The notes: generated by a model not told the origin, from the letters alone. A DNA stretch of 64,000 nucleotides from Amborella trichopoda (GCF_000471905.2 NW_006496119.1:1172558-1236557); one strand, 5' to 3'; positions 22,581 through 35,730 are shown, numbered from the stretch's first letter. Numbers and translations: made by a program.

Positions 22581-25294
22581 CTAAAAAATGTGGTGAAAAC
22601 CTGAAAAGGCATCACAAAGAAAAAAAAAAAAATGGACATGGTGAAAACCTGAAAAAGGCATCACGGGTCAAAGGAATAAAAGGAATTTCAATAAGGAGAT
22701 TTCGATGCAAAACACTCATGTACAAACAAGTACTTGCAAGTTCCAATAATACTGCACAAGCAGACCTTGAGGATGAAGACTCCTTCTAAACCCTGCAGGT
22801 TCCCAACAGAACCAACTTAGAAAGATGTAGGAGGGCGACATAAATGGAAAACCGAAGTGATTTCAACAAACCCTGAAAAATACTGAGACCCTTCAAGATG
22901 GAAGCTTGGCAAGAATCAAGAGGGCTCTTTATGGATCCACGAAGCAGAGGATGAAAGCTCCAAAGGTAAAAAGACAACTTCGTGATTTCTAAGTTCTCAC
23001 GATCTCACAAGGGAATCCTTTCATCATCTTTGGGTAGCATATAACAAAAAAAATTACCAACAAAGGGGCCACAAGTGGCAAAATTGTAAGGCCCATCCCT
23101 TTCGAAAATGTTGTTTCAATTTTATTATTAAAATCATCCATATTCAAAAGCTTTCTCCTTTTATAAGGGACTTCCTTCATCAATACAAGAGGCTAAACTG
23201 TTGGTCACGCTGGCCTCGCTCACGAAGCCAACTTCCTATACTTGTTATGAAGGCTTGATACTAGCCAAGCACTCCATGGTTATGAGTATAACTACCAACT
23301 ACCACATATCGAAGATGAGTGAATCTCGCCAATGATAATATTGGCTAGTCAAGGAGCATTTTTCTCTCGACTGGATCCCCTGAGGTAAAATGAGTGAAGC
23401 TCATCCCCATGTGTGCATACGATGTCCCAATAGCTGGAAATTCGAGACAACGACCCTACTATTAGGGGGCTGAGTTTGTAACAATTAAGTTTGGAAAAGT
23501 GTGTGCAAAGAATGTGTTCTACTCTACTTAAATGAGTCAACTACACACGTTTAAGTCAAAAGACACCCAAAACCTGGCAAAAAAAAAAATTTTGCTTGGC
23601 GGCATGCCTCATGCAACCTGGGCGACACGTCTCGTGCGGCCCACCTGATACCAAAAAAAAAACAATTTTCTTGATAGCACGCCTCTTTCCTCTCGAGAAA
23701 CATGGTCCGTGTCGCCCAACTCATTAATCAAAAATAAATAAAAAACTTTTATGGGCGACATTGGCTGTGTCGGCCAGCTTGTGAGGGCAACACGCCTTTG
23801 GCCCTGTTGCTTAGCTTGTGAGGGCAACATGCCTCGTGTCGCCCATACATTTTTGTCAAAATTTTTACTTTTACATTTTCCAAAGAAATACACTTAATAA
23901 AAAAAAGAAGAGTTTTTTTTACTCGGCCCCACTCAAATTTTGGGAACTTCCAATGATCAAACATGGTTTGTCATGGTTTTTTTTTTTATGATCATTTTCA
24001 AACATTTTTATTAACCTTTAAAATAAAACTCTCCTTAGTGGCACGAGCCTAAACTGCCAACCAATTTCAAAAATAAAATAAAAAATTAAAAAGACAACTC
24101 TCCTCGGTGGCATGAACCTAAACTGTCAACAAATTTCAAAAAATTTCAGGAAAAACATCAAACTCGTGCGACGTTAAAGAGCCAAGACATGCAAAACATC
24201 AAACTCGTGCGACGTTAAAGAGCGGAAACAGGAAAAACGTCAAACTTTTGCAACATTAAACAACCGAGAAATGTAACGTCTAGCCCCGTATGAAGTAAAT
24301 TGTCGGATGTATTCAGGGCACAACCACCCTATTCAATGTGTTCTAGGCACAACCACCCTGTTCAAACATCTAGCCCCGTACGATGCTAAATATATCTAGT
24401 TCAACGTTAAACTCATGCGATGTAAAAGAGCCGAGACAGGTAATGTCTAGCCCCGTATGATGTAAAATATCGGATATGTTCAGTGCACAACCACCCTATT
24501 CACTGTTGTTTAGGGTACAACCACCCTGTTCAATGTGTTCAAGGCACAAACACCTTATTCAAATGTCTATCCCCGTATGACGTAAAAGGGTCGGGTGTAT
24601 GGTCCATCACTGCATGGCGTTAAACTGCTTAGAGGACCTTATGGTTGCAGGAGTTAAAATTGCTAACTAACCCTATTTCTCGAAATATCTTCTTCTTTTC
24701 AAAATTTTCATTTTATGTCTTGTGTTTTCAAAAAATTTAATTTGTCTGTTAAAATTGTAGCCTGACCCTACTCCGTCTTCTATTTCAAACGTCTCGCTAC
24801 TTTCAAAATTTCTAAAACGTATTTTAAAATGAAGGAGCTTGGACACCCGTATATGATGAATACTGCATTACCACGTTCAATGCGTTGCTGCCCGTCTCTC
24901 TCTTTGGATTCAATCAAACAAGTATCTTCTTATAGAAGGAGTTTTCTTATATATAGCCTTAGGAAACCCTAAGGCAAAGAAAATGCCAGGACTAAAATTT
25001 TCGAACTGAAAAACCCTAAAAGTTAAGTGGCATGGCCAGAAAATCCAACTCGAGTTTCAAGCTTTTGTAACTCATCGACTTTTCACACCAGAAACCCTAG
25101 AAGGAAAAATGCTCTAGGTGGGTGAACTCCATGAGCGCAATGACTTGGAGGGATAGTTAGTGTGCCCTCTGACTACGTGACCTCAGGGTGAAATATTTGA
25201 CGTTCACCTATCCCTTGAAGGACAGGGAACGCTAGAGTGTCTTCTTCGCCACTCACAGGCCCTCAAAGGACAGGGAGTGCCAAAGAGGGGCAAC
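22581..25294 (+). other. Element C 3' untranslated region
   Basis: A 2.7-kb non-coding region follows integrase. It holds GTGAAAACCTGAAAAGGCATCAC words (22593-22670), a GGCGACACG-type word cluster (23590-23850), then AT-rich sequence. Repeats of CAAACTCGTGCGACGTTAAAG and CTAGCCCCGTATGATGTAAA lie at 24040-24620. A unit GCATGGCGTTAAACTGC near 24612 resembles the U3 unit of family B. Long 3' regions with tandem repeats are known for Tat/Ogre elements. Confidence 0.7.
25281..25294 (+). other. Polypurine tract of element C
   Basis: CAAAGAGGGGCAAC lies directly upstream of the 3' LTR. Confidence 0.75.
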
Positions 25295-26337
25295 TATAGA
25301 CACCCCATTTCAAATCTTACAAATTTATGGTTTCATGAGCTCTTAGGACCACATTTAACCTAGTAAACTCAAATCCATAGTTCACACAAGCTACCTTGTG
25401 ACCCAAAACCAGTTGCCTTCCTAGAACCTTGCAGGAACCTTGTTTTGACTCAGATTTCTGTAAATGCCCGATTTTACTAAAATAACAATTAAAAATAGTA
25501 TAAGACTTCATTTTGGCTCAAATTTTCTCTGAGAGCTTCATAAGAGGCTGAGGAACATACTATAAGTGAAAAATCTAAATTTCAACAAAATTTGGTGTGT
25601 GGGACATGAAGCGTGCCTCCCAGGCAACACGACTCAAGCCGCCCTGCCTTGAGCAACACAGAGCATGCTGTCCAAATTCATGACTCTCAAAAATTTGAAT
25701 TTTCACTAGGGATTTGATTTTTACACGTGCTTAGCTTTCCCAACAAGTTTTGACTCCTATAAGGCCTCTTTTCATGGTCATTTGAGGGAGGCTTCAGACG
25801 AGAGAGAAAAACCTAGGGGGAGAGAGATGAGAAACCCTAAAGAGCTACATAAGATAGAAATCTAAAAGACAAACTAAAAGAGAAAACCCTAACTAAACCT
25901 AAGTCTGAGAACCCTAGTTTTAAGCTTTTTTTAGGGCATAACCACTAGAGACATGCTGATCAACATCTGTAAGAGGAACCGGTTCTAATACAGGCAAGCC
26001 CTCAAGGGCTTGGGATTGTCTCGATCCATCCGTCCCGGTCTGGTACTCATTCTCCCTTCATTTCTTTCTTTATTTTATTGCATTTATTTTGTTGTGATCT
26101 TATTTTGATTTGTTTTGATTGAAAAATCATATTTTAAATGCTTTAGATCAAGCTGGCTTTGCCATAGATCTGAGAGCAGATCTGCTCTGCTCATTTTTTG
26201 GCAGATCTGACCTCGGATCTGGATTTGATTGTTCCCACTTTCTCTACCACTTGTCTTCCATTTGATTTTTATCAGTTTAAAGTGTCAAATCAGAGTGATC
26301 TACATCCGCAGATCTCATCGATTTTGTGCTATAAACA
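25295..26337 (+). repeat. 3' LTR of element C
   Basis: 1043 bases, ending TGTGCTATAAACA, followed by the right copy of GGCGT. It aligns with the 5' LTR throughout. The GGCGACACG-type cluster is shorter here (25600-25680). Confidence 0.93.
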
Positions 26338-26342
26338 GGCGT
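26338..26342. other. Target-site duplication, right copy (GGCGT)
   Basis: Exact match to 11906-11910. Confidence 0.9.
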
Positions 26343-27578
26343 ATAGGTAACCCTCTGTGTTGGAAGGTCTACCTCCAGGGCTACCTCAGTTTCAGGAGTT
26401 GCTTCTAGCTCACCATTTTATTCTGGCGAATTATAAGCAGAGGTCGAGGGGGAAACTTTATCTTTGAGAGAAGGCACCATAACCTCGAAGCGGTTACAAG
26501 GTATACTTGGGTAGATAGAAGTCAAAGGGAGGGTTTTGCCTTATCTTTGCTCCTCTTTGAACATGTCTGTAATCATTCATCCTAGATCTTCAACATCATC
26601 GTTAGACGAGGGTCCTTTCTCTCTCACAGGCCTTCAATCATCATCCTTTGACTTTTCTGGTGTTGGAAGGTCTGTGAAATAATACTTAGCGTCAGCATAA
26701 TGTGTTTCAGCTATAGGGAACGGTCTTCTGTCATCATAGACCGTGTATTGTATCCCATCTCGACTGTATTTGAAGCATTGGTGGAGTATAGAAGGAACCA
26801 TCCCCTGATCATGAAGCCAAGGGTGGCCGAGTAAGATGTTTTAAGATGTATCACTGTCGATCACATGAAACTGAGCGTAATCGTTGAGGTCACGATCTTG
26901 AGGAAAAGACGCATTGTGTCAGCTGTCTTTTCTCCTGATTGGTTAAACCCTTTCACGGTGATGTGGGTAGGAGTGAGGTCATCAGATTCTAATCCCAATC
27001 GGGTGAGCATGCTTCTTGGGTTAGGTTGTCTACTGACCCTCAATCCAGCATGATCCGGTTGATAAGGCAGGCGTGTAGTTCACCATTCATAAAGAGGGGG
27101 CGATTGTGGAATTTGCCTCCCAACTAAAGGTCATCTTCGAAAAAGGAGATTGTCAAGCACCAACTCAATATGGATGGGTCAACCTCAATAGGCTCTACTT
27201 CGGTCTCATATACCTCTGGGTTAGAAAGAGCTTGTACCAAGGCCATACGATAGTCTCTTGATAGCAGAAGGCATCATGGCTACATAAAAGGGCTGGAAGC
27301 TTTCTCAAGTACCCAATTACATTGTATTTCACTTTATCCTCATTAGTCTTCTGCGTTCCTGATCCAATCACTGGTGTAGGTGGTAGGGTAGGCTTAGAAA
27401 CAGGTTTTGGTTGAGTTTTTGTTTGTGACACTGGCTGACTTTGTTGTTCAGCCGGAGCGGTTTGGGTTGATGAGGAGGCAATAGGTATTTGTATTAGAGA
27501 TGTAGAGGTTTGAGGTTGAGGCTTAGAGAAAAGTGAAGGATCAAGAAACTTGAGGACCTTGAGCTTTTGAGGTGTGGG
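26343..27578 (-). mobile_element. Element A2: gag-protease fragment, inverted
   Basis: The minus strand encodes pieces that match the plus-strand element A3 at 34720-35600. These are a Pro/Gln/Lys-rich gag tail (KTQPKPVSKPTLPPTPV), then DKVKYNVIGYLRKL, then THITVKGFNQSGEKTADT, then an ILLGHPWLH-type protease end. It lacks LTRs in place. On its 3' side it is cut by element C or by the older junction with B2, and on its 5' side it abuts the 5' LTR of A3. It is broken. Confidence 0.8.
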
Positions 27579-28900
27579 TGTTTGAACTCATTTTTCAACA
27601 CCTTGGTCCTTGATGTGGAATAAAGAAGGAAGCAGGTCAATAAAGCCTACAAAATAAGTGGAAACTTCGACAGTCTCATAATTGCCCCAAAATTGGTCAA
27701 GACCTTCATCAATGCTTTAAAAGATCACCTTCTATGTTTCATCATGTTCAGACATGTTTAAGGCAGTTAACACATAGAAACAATTTCGACAAAATTGGTC
27801 TCTAGCACCCTGAAATGGAGCTCGTAACTAGAACTATCTTTTTGGTGCCTCAAATTGTTGTGAGAGCACCGCAATTGGATCCGTTACGGTCGAAAACCCC
27901 TATGGGTCAAGTTTCGACTTAATCAGGTACTCCAAGGAAACGTTATGGGTAAAATTACGAAGAGGGTTAGGCTGCACAATATTCTTGTGGGGCCACCTTG
28001 CACTAAAACAGCCACCTTGCACTAAAACACCATTAAAGGTGGTTGTTTTTACAGTCACTGGTAGCCAATTTTGGGGCCCATATCTCACTCGTTCCAAGTC
28101 ATATCGCTCTCAATTTTTGTGAGCATGTTCTTCTCATCAAGACGAGCGTTTTGATAGGTGGTACACCCCGTGATGATGCCCGAGCAGGGAGAAAAATGAG
28201 AGAGAAGTTGCTGATCCATGAAGGACATTACAGAAAATTCAACAGTAGCATGCCCCACTCCGTCGGCCAAATCATGACGCTCGCGTACCCGATCAACACA
28301 AAATCAATTGCATTATGTGTGTAAGGTTTGAGGCTATCTCTGGTACAAACCTCCCGTACAATGAACAATTGGATTTCACACACATAGGCGTCAAAGATGC
28401 TGTAAATTTTGGCCTTCAAGATCTGGCCAAAAACTCAAGACAATGAAATCTTCATCCGGACATGAAATCAATCTGCATTTGTTGCAATGTGATTATGATG
28501 GCATGCTCAGTGTGATTCAATGAAGAAATCACGAATAAACATTAAGGAACGAGCACACAATCGATCCAAAGTTTTCAAGGTCCATCCAAAATTCAAATTT
28601 CATGTTCATGGCTTAAAAACATGATTCATTGCTGGAAATTGGTATCAATCGTCATGCTGAGCCCGCAAGAAATTAATCATTTTTCGATGAAACGGGCATC
28701 AAAACAACCCCGGATCAGTCATGGAAGATCACGCAAGTTTTCAGGCAGCTTTAGGGACTATTCTTAAATTCTACACATTGTTAGGCAAGGGCCAAACAGT
28801 CCATTTGCACCCATTTTTAGAATTTATTTTAACTTAGTTAAATTGTAATTATCTTCAATTTTTGGTAGTTTTTAGGTGTTCACTCATGTTTAGGCCTAAT

Positions 28901-28916
28901 TCTATATAAACATGCT
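28901..28916 (+). promoter_or_regulatory. TATA box of LTR A3
   Basis: TCTATATAAACATG is conserved in position with A6 (47436) and A8 (57474), where it reads CTATATAAACAGGCA. Confidence 0.7.
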
Positions 28917-28999
28917 AAACCATATTGTAAAAAGCCCTTAGGCTCATTCTTCAATATTTAATAAAGACTTTAATTTTTGCTTGAGCTCATGGGTCCATC

Positions 29000-29905
29000 T
29001 TGGAGAGAGAGAGAGGAGAGAGAAGAAAAGTGTCGATACCCCTCGATAAGGTAACTTTCTCTCTCCTCTCCTCTTTCTCTCTCCTCCCCTATTTTTCTCT
29101 CCTCTTCTCTCTTCTTCTCATCTCAAGCTCTCTTTCTCTCTCTTCTTCTCATCTCTATCTCTCTCTTTCTCTATTCTTCTCATCTCAATCTCTCTTTCTC
29201 TCTCTTCTTCTCATCTCAATCTCTCTTTCTTTCTCTTCTTCTCATCTCTATCTCTCTCTTTTTCTCTCTTTTTCTTATCTCTATCTCTCTTCTCATCTAT
29301 ATCTCTTTCTTTCTCTCTCTTTTCATCTCTATCTCTCTCTTCTTTCCATCTCTATCTCTCTTCTTCTTATTTCTATCTCCCTTTCTGCTCTATGTCCAAT
29401 ACAGTTGGCGAAGCCTAGCACCGACTGCATCATCTCTCTCTTCATTGTCAATCGACAAAGCTTAGCGTCGACTGCATCTCCTTTCTCTTCTTTGTCCAAT
29501 ACAGTCGGTGAAGCCTAACATCGACTACATCTTCTCTCTCTTCTTCGTCTAATACACTCGACAAAGCCTAGCATCGACTGCATCTTCTCTCCCTTCTCTG
29601 TCGAATACAGTCAGCGAAACCTATCGACGACTGCATCTTCTATCTCTTCTTCGTCCAATACAGTCGGTGAAGCTTAGTGTCGATTGCATCTTCTCTCTCT
29701 TCTCTGACTAGCACAGCCAACGATGCTCATCGCTGACTGTGTCTTCTCTCTCATCACTTCTTAAACACAGCCAACAAAGCCTAACGCCGTCTGTGTCTGT
29801 CTCTCTCTTCTCTTTCAACCCTAGCCGATGATTCTGAACGCCGAATGTGTCTTTCCTTCTCTTCCTCTTCCAATATAGTCGACGATGCCTAGCGCTGACT
29901 GTCTT
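29000..29905 (+). repeat. CT tract and module array in LTR A3
   Basis: About 400 bases of CTCTTCTTCTCATCTC pyrimidine repeats are followed by units joining CATCTTCTCTCTCTTC to AATACAGTCGGCGAAGCCTA-type words, spaced about 50-70 bases. Confidence 0.85.
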
Positions 29906-30720
29906 TTACCCTCTTTTCTCCTTCTTTCTCTCTTCTCTCACACTCTTCCCCTCCTTTCTTTCTCTTCCTCTCTTTCTTTCTCTTTGTTTTCTTATTCTCT
30001 TACTTCTTACTCTCTCGTTATGACTTTCACTCTTTCTGTTATCCTTTCATTTGATCAAGAAGGGTTGAGATTAGCCTCTTATGATAGTCCAATTGTCTAG
30101 CTGTAATATTGTTGTGCCAGAATTATTGTGCTCGCTTTATTGCAACAACAGACTAACAATCGTGCCTAGCTAGTTAGTATGGATATTGACGTATAGTAGT
30201 AATCTTGTGAGCCGGTCTGAGTTACCTAACACATTTTACTACCATGTCAGGCCAATTATTTGCCAGCTTAGTCACTGCGATGATCTCCCTGCTTAGTCAA
30301 ATTCTTCTTTCCCTCATCTTTCTTCTCTCGTTCTTTTCTTCTTCTTTTGAATGTACACGCCTGTGTACATTCACCCAAAAGGCCAGGTGAGTTCTAATAA
30401 CCTACCTATTTTATAACCTTTGTTATATATGTGTGATTGCGTAAAACTGGAGAATACAGGCCAAGGGAGGTGATTTCGAGCCAGTTTTATTACTCAGGAG
30501 GTTTCTTTGTGATCTAAGAGGGTGCCCACGTGAGCCAACCCGAGTAAGTCTCGAAGCCACCTTAAATTCTTCTCTCATCCATTGGTAATGTTTGCCCTTG
30601 CTCTCGAACAAGGTTCCCGAGAGAGCCAACCCAAAAGTCTCGGGTCTCCCCTGAAACTTGAGACACGTGCCACCCGATCATTCCGAATCCGGAGGCCCAG
30701 ATTGAGGCACCTAATCAGCT

Positions 30721-30738
30721 TGGTGACTCCACTGGGGA
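30721..30738 (+). promoter_or_regulatory. Primer-binding site of A3
   Basis: TGGTGACTCCACTGGGGA lies three bases past the LTR. The family form in A6 is TGGCGACTCCACTGGGGA, whose complement ends in TCGCCA. I believe this is the tRNA-Arg-type site used by Tat/Ogre relatives, but the tRNA match needs checking. Confidence 0.85.
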
Positions 30739-30819
30739 ATTACTACCCCTTAGTCGGATCGTTCTTGTTTGGCTAGTTTCTTCTTTTATTATTTGCTTTT
30801 ATCTTTTCACACATCACTT

Positions 30820-33800
30820 ATGGCTTGCGAGTTTTGTAACCCATTTATCCGGATTGAGGATTTTCTTATCCTTGTATTCGTAAGTGTCTTAGGGAATAAG
30901 TTCCTTCAAACTTCATTACCAGCCATCCTTTTGAGCACAGACCCCGGGTCTAGCTCTTAGGTCTTAACCTCAATTGGTGTGAGGAGGGACCTAAAAATCC
31001 CTAACTCCCCATCTCCTTGCTTTGATGGAACCTCCGCCAAGGCACCTTGCATCAGCAGCACGTTTGTTGCCCCACACAGTATGCACTAAGTCACCGGCAA
31101 TTCACTTCTAAGTCATATTCTCGAGGTACACTGAAGGGCTGCCCAGTCCCTATCTGCAAAGGCCAAGCAAGTTGCCATTGCGTCTGTGGGTCACGGCAAG
31201 GCCACATCCCACATTCCTGCATCACAAGCAGTCTCTCCCCTAGAGGCTCAACATATCGAGGCGGAAGCTCTATGGTCTCAACCCCTCACATAGACCATAA
31301 GGCTTGTGGGTCCCCCACTCAAGCCACGCCTCGGGCAATCCTTATGTTACCTCGAGTCTGCATCCAGGATCAGACCTTCTATGTTCAAGCCCTGAGTATG
31401 CTGATCATATGCATCTCACTACTCGGGGTAACGCCGTCATAGCATCAATCCGAGTACACAAGGACCTCCTCGTCTTCCTACTCTACACACGCAAGCTCAC
31501 CCTACAAGGGGCAAGCCTCCACCTGTTCTCTTACAGAAGCCTACTCGTAGTTCTCGGCCTCTTATGGCAAGAACACTTGCACGAGCCTAGACTGACCCCT
31601 AGGTTCCCCGTGATCCCTCTTCTATAGGTACACACGTGTTGCCATCACAAATGTCCCCTCGCCCTCGACTCAAGCCTTCTCATGCGTCAACCCTACTCTT
31701 GCCTGCTCCTCCTTCTTCGAGCAAGCACCTTCAGCCTTAGTACTTGAAGGTTTTCCCCAAGAGTACCATCTTGAACCAGCCCTGTCACTTTGGTCGTGTC
31801 TCTGGAGTCCACAAGAGAGTTCGGGGCAAAGACCTGATGGAAGATTGAGTCCTTCTTCCTCCCCGGCTAAAGATGACTCCAGTTCTTGACCCTCATCCCT
31901 TGCCACACCTGATTGAGACAACTCTCTCTTGTGCAAGAAGAGCTGACCAAACGCAGTCCCGATCATAGTTTTTACGTGAGGTCCATCAAAACCTCAGAGC
32001 TAAGTGTGATAGGGGTCTGTGAATTCCGACCAAGGAAATGACCAAGGCTGTCGAGGCAGTCAATTCTGATTACCCTCTTCACCTAAACCCCTTCTACCCC
32101 TCTTCAGATGACAAGGCCTGAAGAAAAGCTCCAGAGCCTTGCACTGTGGTTAATGTTGTAGAAAGTGACCCACTCACTCATCAGCCACAATCCTAAGATC
32201 GTCGAGAACCGGTCCTCAAGCGATCAACATACAAAAGTCAGGTTCACTTAAGGCATGCTGACCCCCTGGCCACCGATCTACCGCGCACTACCCGTCAAGT
32301 TCGGAAGCCCTCAATTGTAACTAATGTTGAAATCCCTAGAGAAACAGTCAGTGTAATGGTTGTATGTGAGCCTGGTGACGTGCAGGAAGAGCGCATGAAC
32401 AAATTTGAGGATATGGTGCTCATGATGATGGAAAAGATTGATCGTATAGACGTTGCACGCCAGTCAGCTAATCATGTGGTCAATTCCCATTACTCTGATA
32501 GTGCACCTCTAAGGCCCCCCCCTCCTTCTGCCTCACAGGACATTCTGTCCCTAACCCTGTCTCTCAAGCAGACATTGATGCTATGATGACCCATAGCCTC
32601 AAGTTAAGGAAAATCTCAAGGATACAAGGTGCAATGCCATATGAAAGGCCGTATCCTTCATATATTTACCAGGTCTCATTTCCGTCAGATTAAAAGAAAG
32701 GGAAGTTTCCTTTATTCAACAGAACCATGTCCCCGAACCAGAATATTGCCCACTTCCAGGCAGCATGTCGAGAAACAGCGACTGACGGGAGACCTCTTCT
32801 CCATCTGTTCGTAGAGACCCTCAATGACCCAACATTTCAATGGTTTGCTCGACTTCCTCCAAACTCAGTGCATACGTGGGAGGAAATGGAGAAATTATTC
32901 TATCAACGCTTCTATGAGGTCGAGAGAGAGGTTCAAACCATCGAACTTCTCAACTTGACTCAAGATCCTGATGAGCCTGTAGACCAGTTCATATCAAGAT
33001 GAAGAAATTTGGCTTCTCGCCATCCTAATTTTATGCTCAAGAAGGAAGCAGTCCAAACTTGCGTGTAGAACATGCGACCCAAAATTGCTCTACACATCAA
33101 GGCTTCTAATCTGACTTCCATGTCAGAGCTGATCTCAAAATCAGTCCGCATAGAAAGTCTATCACGCCACCACGGTGGGTCACGACAACCGTTTACATGC
33201 CCAGCGAACAACCGAGGCAATGGTAGCTCTTAGAACAGCAAACGGGTAAGCAAACAGAAAGGAGTAATCAATGTAGCCGTCACTATCATTGATCCAAAGA
33301 AGGCTCCCTCCCAAACTTCAGACCTCTCTAAAGGGGTGAGCACGGCAAAGATAACGCTTCAGGCAGGCAAGCAACAACAGTCATACAACCGAGTACCCCC
33401 GCCGACCAACCTTGATCTGGGTGATTGTTTCGCCAGGGATAGGAACAAGGTCTACCCCTTTGAGAAGGAATGGGTCCCTGTGCTGTTCCGGTTATTATTA
33501 AAACATAATATGCTCCAGCTTCCTGTAGCCAAGTTCCCCGAGCAAGCTGGCCTTGACACTCAGGCAAATTATTGTGCCTACCATCGGAGGATCAATCATC
33601 CCACAGATGACTGCTACACGCTGAATGATATTATCGAGGCCATGATATTTTCTTAAAGAAAATGCGAGAATGTCAAGAGTTTTACAATGTCTCGGTAAGT
33701 GATCCCCAAGTCACTCATCCATTAGTGCAAGAGGATCTCCCAAAGGAGGAGCTTCCTATCAATGAGTCAGACTCTGCAGACCCCTCGACTTCCCAGCCAT

Positions 33801-34660
33801 GGATAGTCCACCACGGGTGAAGCAGACTCAAGTCCTTAAGACGAGAAGCAGTTCGCCAAGCTAAGGCTGTTCACAAGCATAGCGAGATGAATCAAACTCC
33901 GCCTAAGAAAACAAGAAGGAGACGGGGACCAAGGGCTGCTCGCTGGAGAAACAAGATGGCTCAACCTCCATTTGAGCAGGAATTTCTTAGGCCCCTTCCC
34001 CCACCGCCAACTTTACTGGACTTTATCCCCTTCACGATCCTTCTTCCTTCTTCATCCTGTCAAGAAGATGTTCCTATACCATCTTCCACTCAGAGTACGT
34101 CCAATGAGGGTGACGACATTAAAAGCACTCCCCAACAATCTCTGCATGGGAAAGACTTAAAAGACCCCCTACACACGTCTGACCCTGGTGATGACTCAAA
34201 AAGCTGCCCAGAGAGATCTGATGAGAGAAACGGCCTTAAAAGTCCCCACCTTCTAACCCTTCTCTTACTTCTTCTGCTTCTCATCCTTCCTCTTCTATGT
34301 CTCCTGCAGTTACAACCTTAATGTGCCCAGACTTCGAGGATCTCAACAGAGAATTCGAAGGGAGCAACATAAGCAGGATGCAACAGATGCAGTTGAAAAA
34401 GACGTTGGCCTAAAAAGTAGGATTCATGACGGTTGCTGACACCTTGGCAGCTCGAGCCAAAGCACAACTACCCTCTTCAAAGGTGCACAAAAAGTCGAAG
34501 CCAAAGAAATCCCAGTGGCCCCCTGAGCCCAACTTTGAGCAGAGACTGAGAGAGTCAAGGGAGCAAAGTTTCTACTCTCAGGAAGCTTGCCACATGGTGC
34601 AAATCTCAGGAGCAACACCCATCATGGGGCAGATAAATCTTAAATCAGGGAGGACGCCGT
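30820..34660 (+). pseudogene. Element A3 gag, broken
   Basis: The region opens about 100 bases after the LTR with an ATG leading a MACEFCNPFIRIEDFL peptide that is conserved in A6 and A8. Some 1.5 kb of Pro/Ser-rich leader-like sequence follows. Next comes a predicted coiled segment, EERMNKFEDMVLMMMEKIDR (32389-32448). The gag core contains IAHFQAACRETATDGRPLL, FQWFARLPPNSVHTWEEME and LTQDPDEPVDQF (32748-33000). A zinc knuckle CAYHRRINHPTDDC (CX2HX4HX4C) lies at 33573-33614. The remainder to the protease is Pro/Ser-rich. There are many breaks. A8 carries the same order. Confidence 0.85.
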
Positions 34661-34929
34661 AGCCCCCACCGCAGAAGTCAGGCAACTTGAAGATCCCTTG
34701 TCCGCCACTGCTCCCTAATCCAAAGACTAATCTGCCTACCTCAAATAATCATCCCATTCTCCAATTCTTTGGGACACCTCTGATCCAATATACTCAATCA
34801 CTTCCAAATCCTCAAACCTCCATCACCCAACCTAATCTTGTTGTGCAATCGAGTCAGCCAGCAGGTCAAAATAAACCTCTTCCACCCAAACCTGCTCCTC
34901 AACCCAACATACCACCCAAACCAATGGCA

Positions 34930-35730
34930 TGACTAGGAGCACAAGGCCTTAATCAAGAAAAGGTGAAATATGATGTAATAGAGCATCTACGGAAACTTCT
35001 AACCCTTCTTAGTATCAACAACATCCACATGCTCTTGAAGGATTACCAGATGGCTTTGGCTCAGGCTCTCTCTAACCCAGAAGTCTACGAGATCGAAGTA
35101 GAACCTATTGAGGTGGACCCTACTATTATAGAAGGATGTATTCCAATTACCTTTTTCGAGGACGATCTGCAGCTGGGAGAAAAGTTTCATAATTGCCCTC
35201 TCTTTGTTATTGACGAATTACATGCGTGCCCCATCAACCAAATTATGTTAGATGGAGGGTCGGCAGTCAACCTTATTCCAAGGAGGATCCTTACTCGATT
35301 ATGGTTGCCGAAGATCTTACCCTGCCCCACGTCACAATTCAAGGGTTCAACCAGTCAGGAGAGACACCAGCGGACACGATTCGTCTTCGTTTTATGTTCG
35401 GTGAGCTGAAAGATTATGCCCAGTTCCATGTAATCGACACTGACACTTCTTACAACATTCTCCTTGGTCGGCCATGGCTCCATGAGCAAGGAGTGGTTCC
35501 AATGAAATTGCATCAATGCTTCAAGTATAGTCAAGATGGAAGACAGCATATGGTCTATGCTGATAAAAGACTATTCCCTGCAGCGAAAGTCACTATGCCG
35601 ATGCTAAATATTGCTTCACAGATCTGGTGTCACCCTAGAAGCCGAATGATGGAGGTCACAAGTCTACGATCAAGACAGCATCTTCGTCTCTTGAAGATGT
35701 TGAGGATGTTGAGAGAACATTGGTGAACAT
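34930..35730 (+). pseudogene. Element A3 protease
   Basis: This is a Tat-type aspartic protease. It has EVDPTIIEGCIPITFFEDD, then LDGGSAVNLI with the catalytic Asp at 35251, then HVTIQGFNQSGETPADT and YNILLGRPWLHEQG. In a live copy it would be cleaved from gag-pol. It is recognisable across two frames and broken. Confidence 0.87.

Larger units (their letters stand above)
11911..26337 (+). mobile_element. Element C: complete-length Tat-lineage Ty3/gypsy retrotransposon, broken
   Basis: This 14.4-kb element has both LTRs, primer-binding site, leader, gag, protease, RT-RNase H, a second archaeal-type RNase H, integrase, a long 3' region, polypurine tract and an exact GGCGT target duplication. 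The domain order and the extra RNase H between the usual RNase H and integrase identify the Tat lineage. The two LTRs differ by roughly 15-20% over the first 350 bases by eye. That implies an insertion many millions of years old, the figure depending on the substitution rate. The coding part carries more than ten breaks, so it is a fossil. It sits at the junction of a B2 LTR and an A2 gag-protease piece and is therefore younger than both. Confidence 0.93.
27579..30717 (+). mobile_element. Family A 5' LTR, copy A3
   Basis: 3139 bases, beginning TGTTTGAACTCATTTTTCAAC and ending CACCTAATCA, followed by a primer-binding site, so this is a 5' LTR. The TATA box TATATAAA lies at 28903-28910, about 1.3 kb in. 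The CT tract (29000-29395) and module array (29400-29905) follow, then U5. It shares every segment with the A1, A6 and A8 LTRs. Confidence 0.88.

Noticed and set aside
11911-26337. An envelope-like gene between integrase and 3' LTR of element C
   Set aside because: The 22581-25294 region shows only short repeats and AT-rich sequence, with no long frame, signal peptide or membrane segment.
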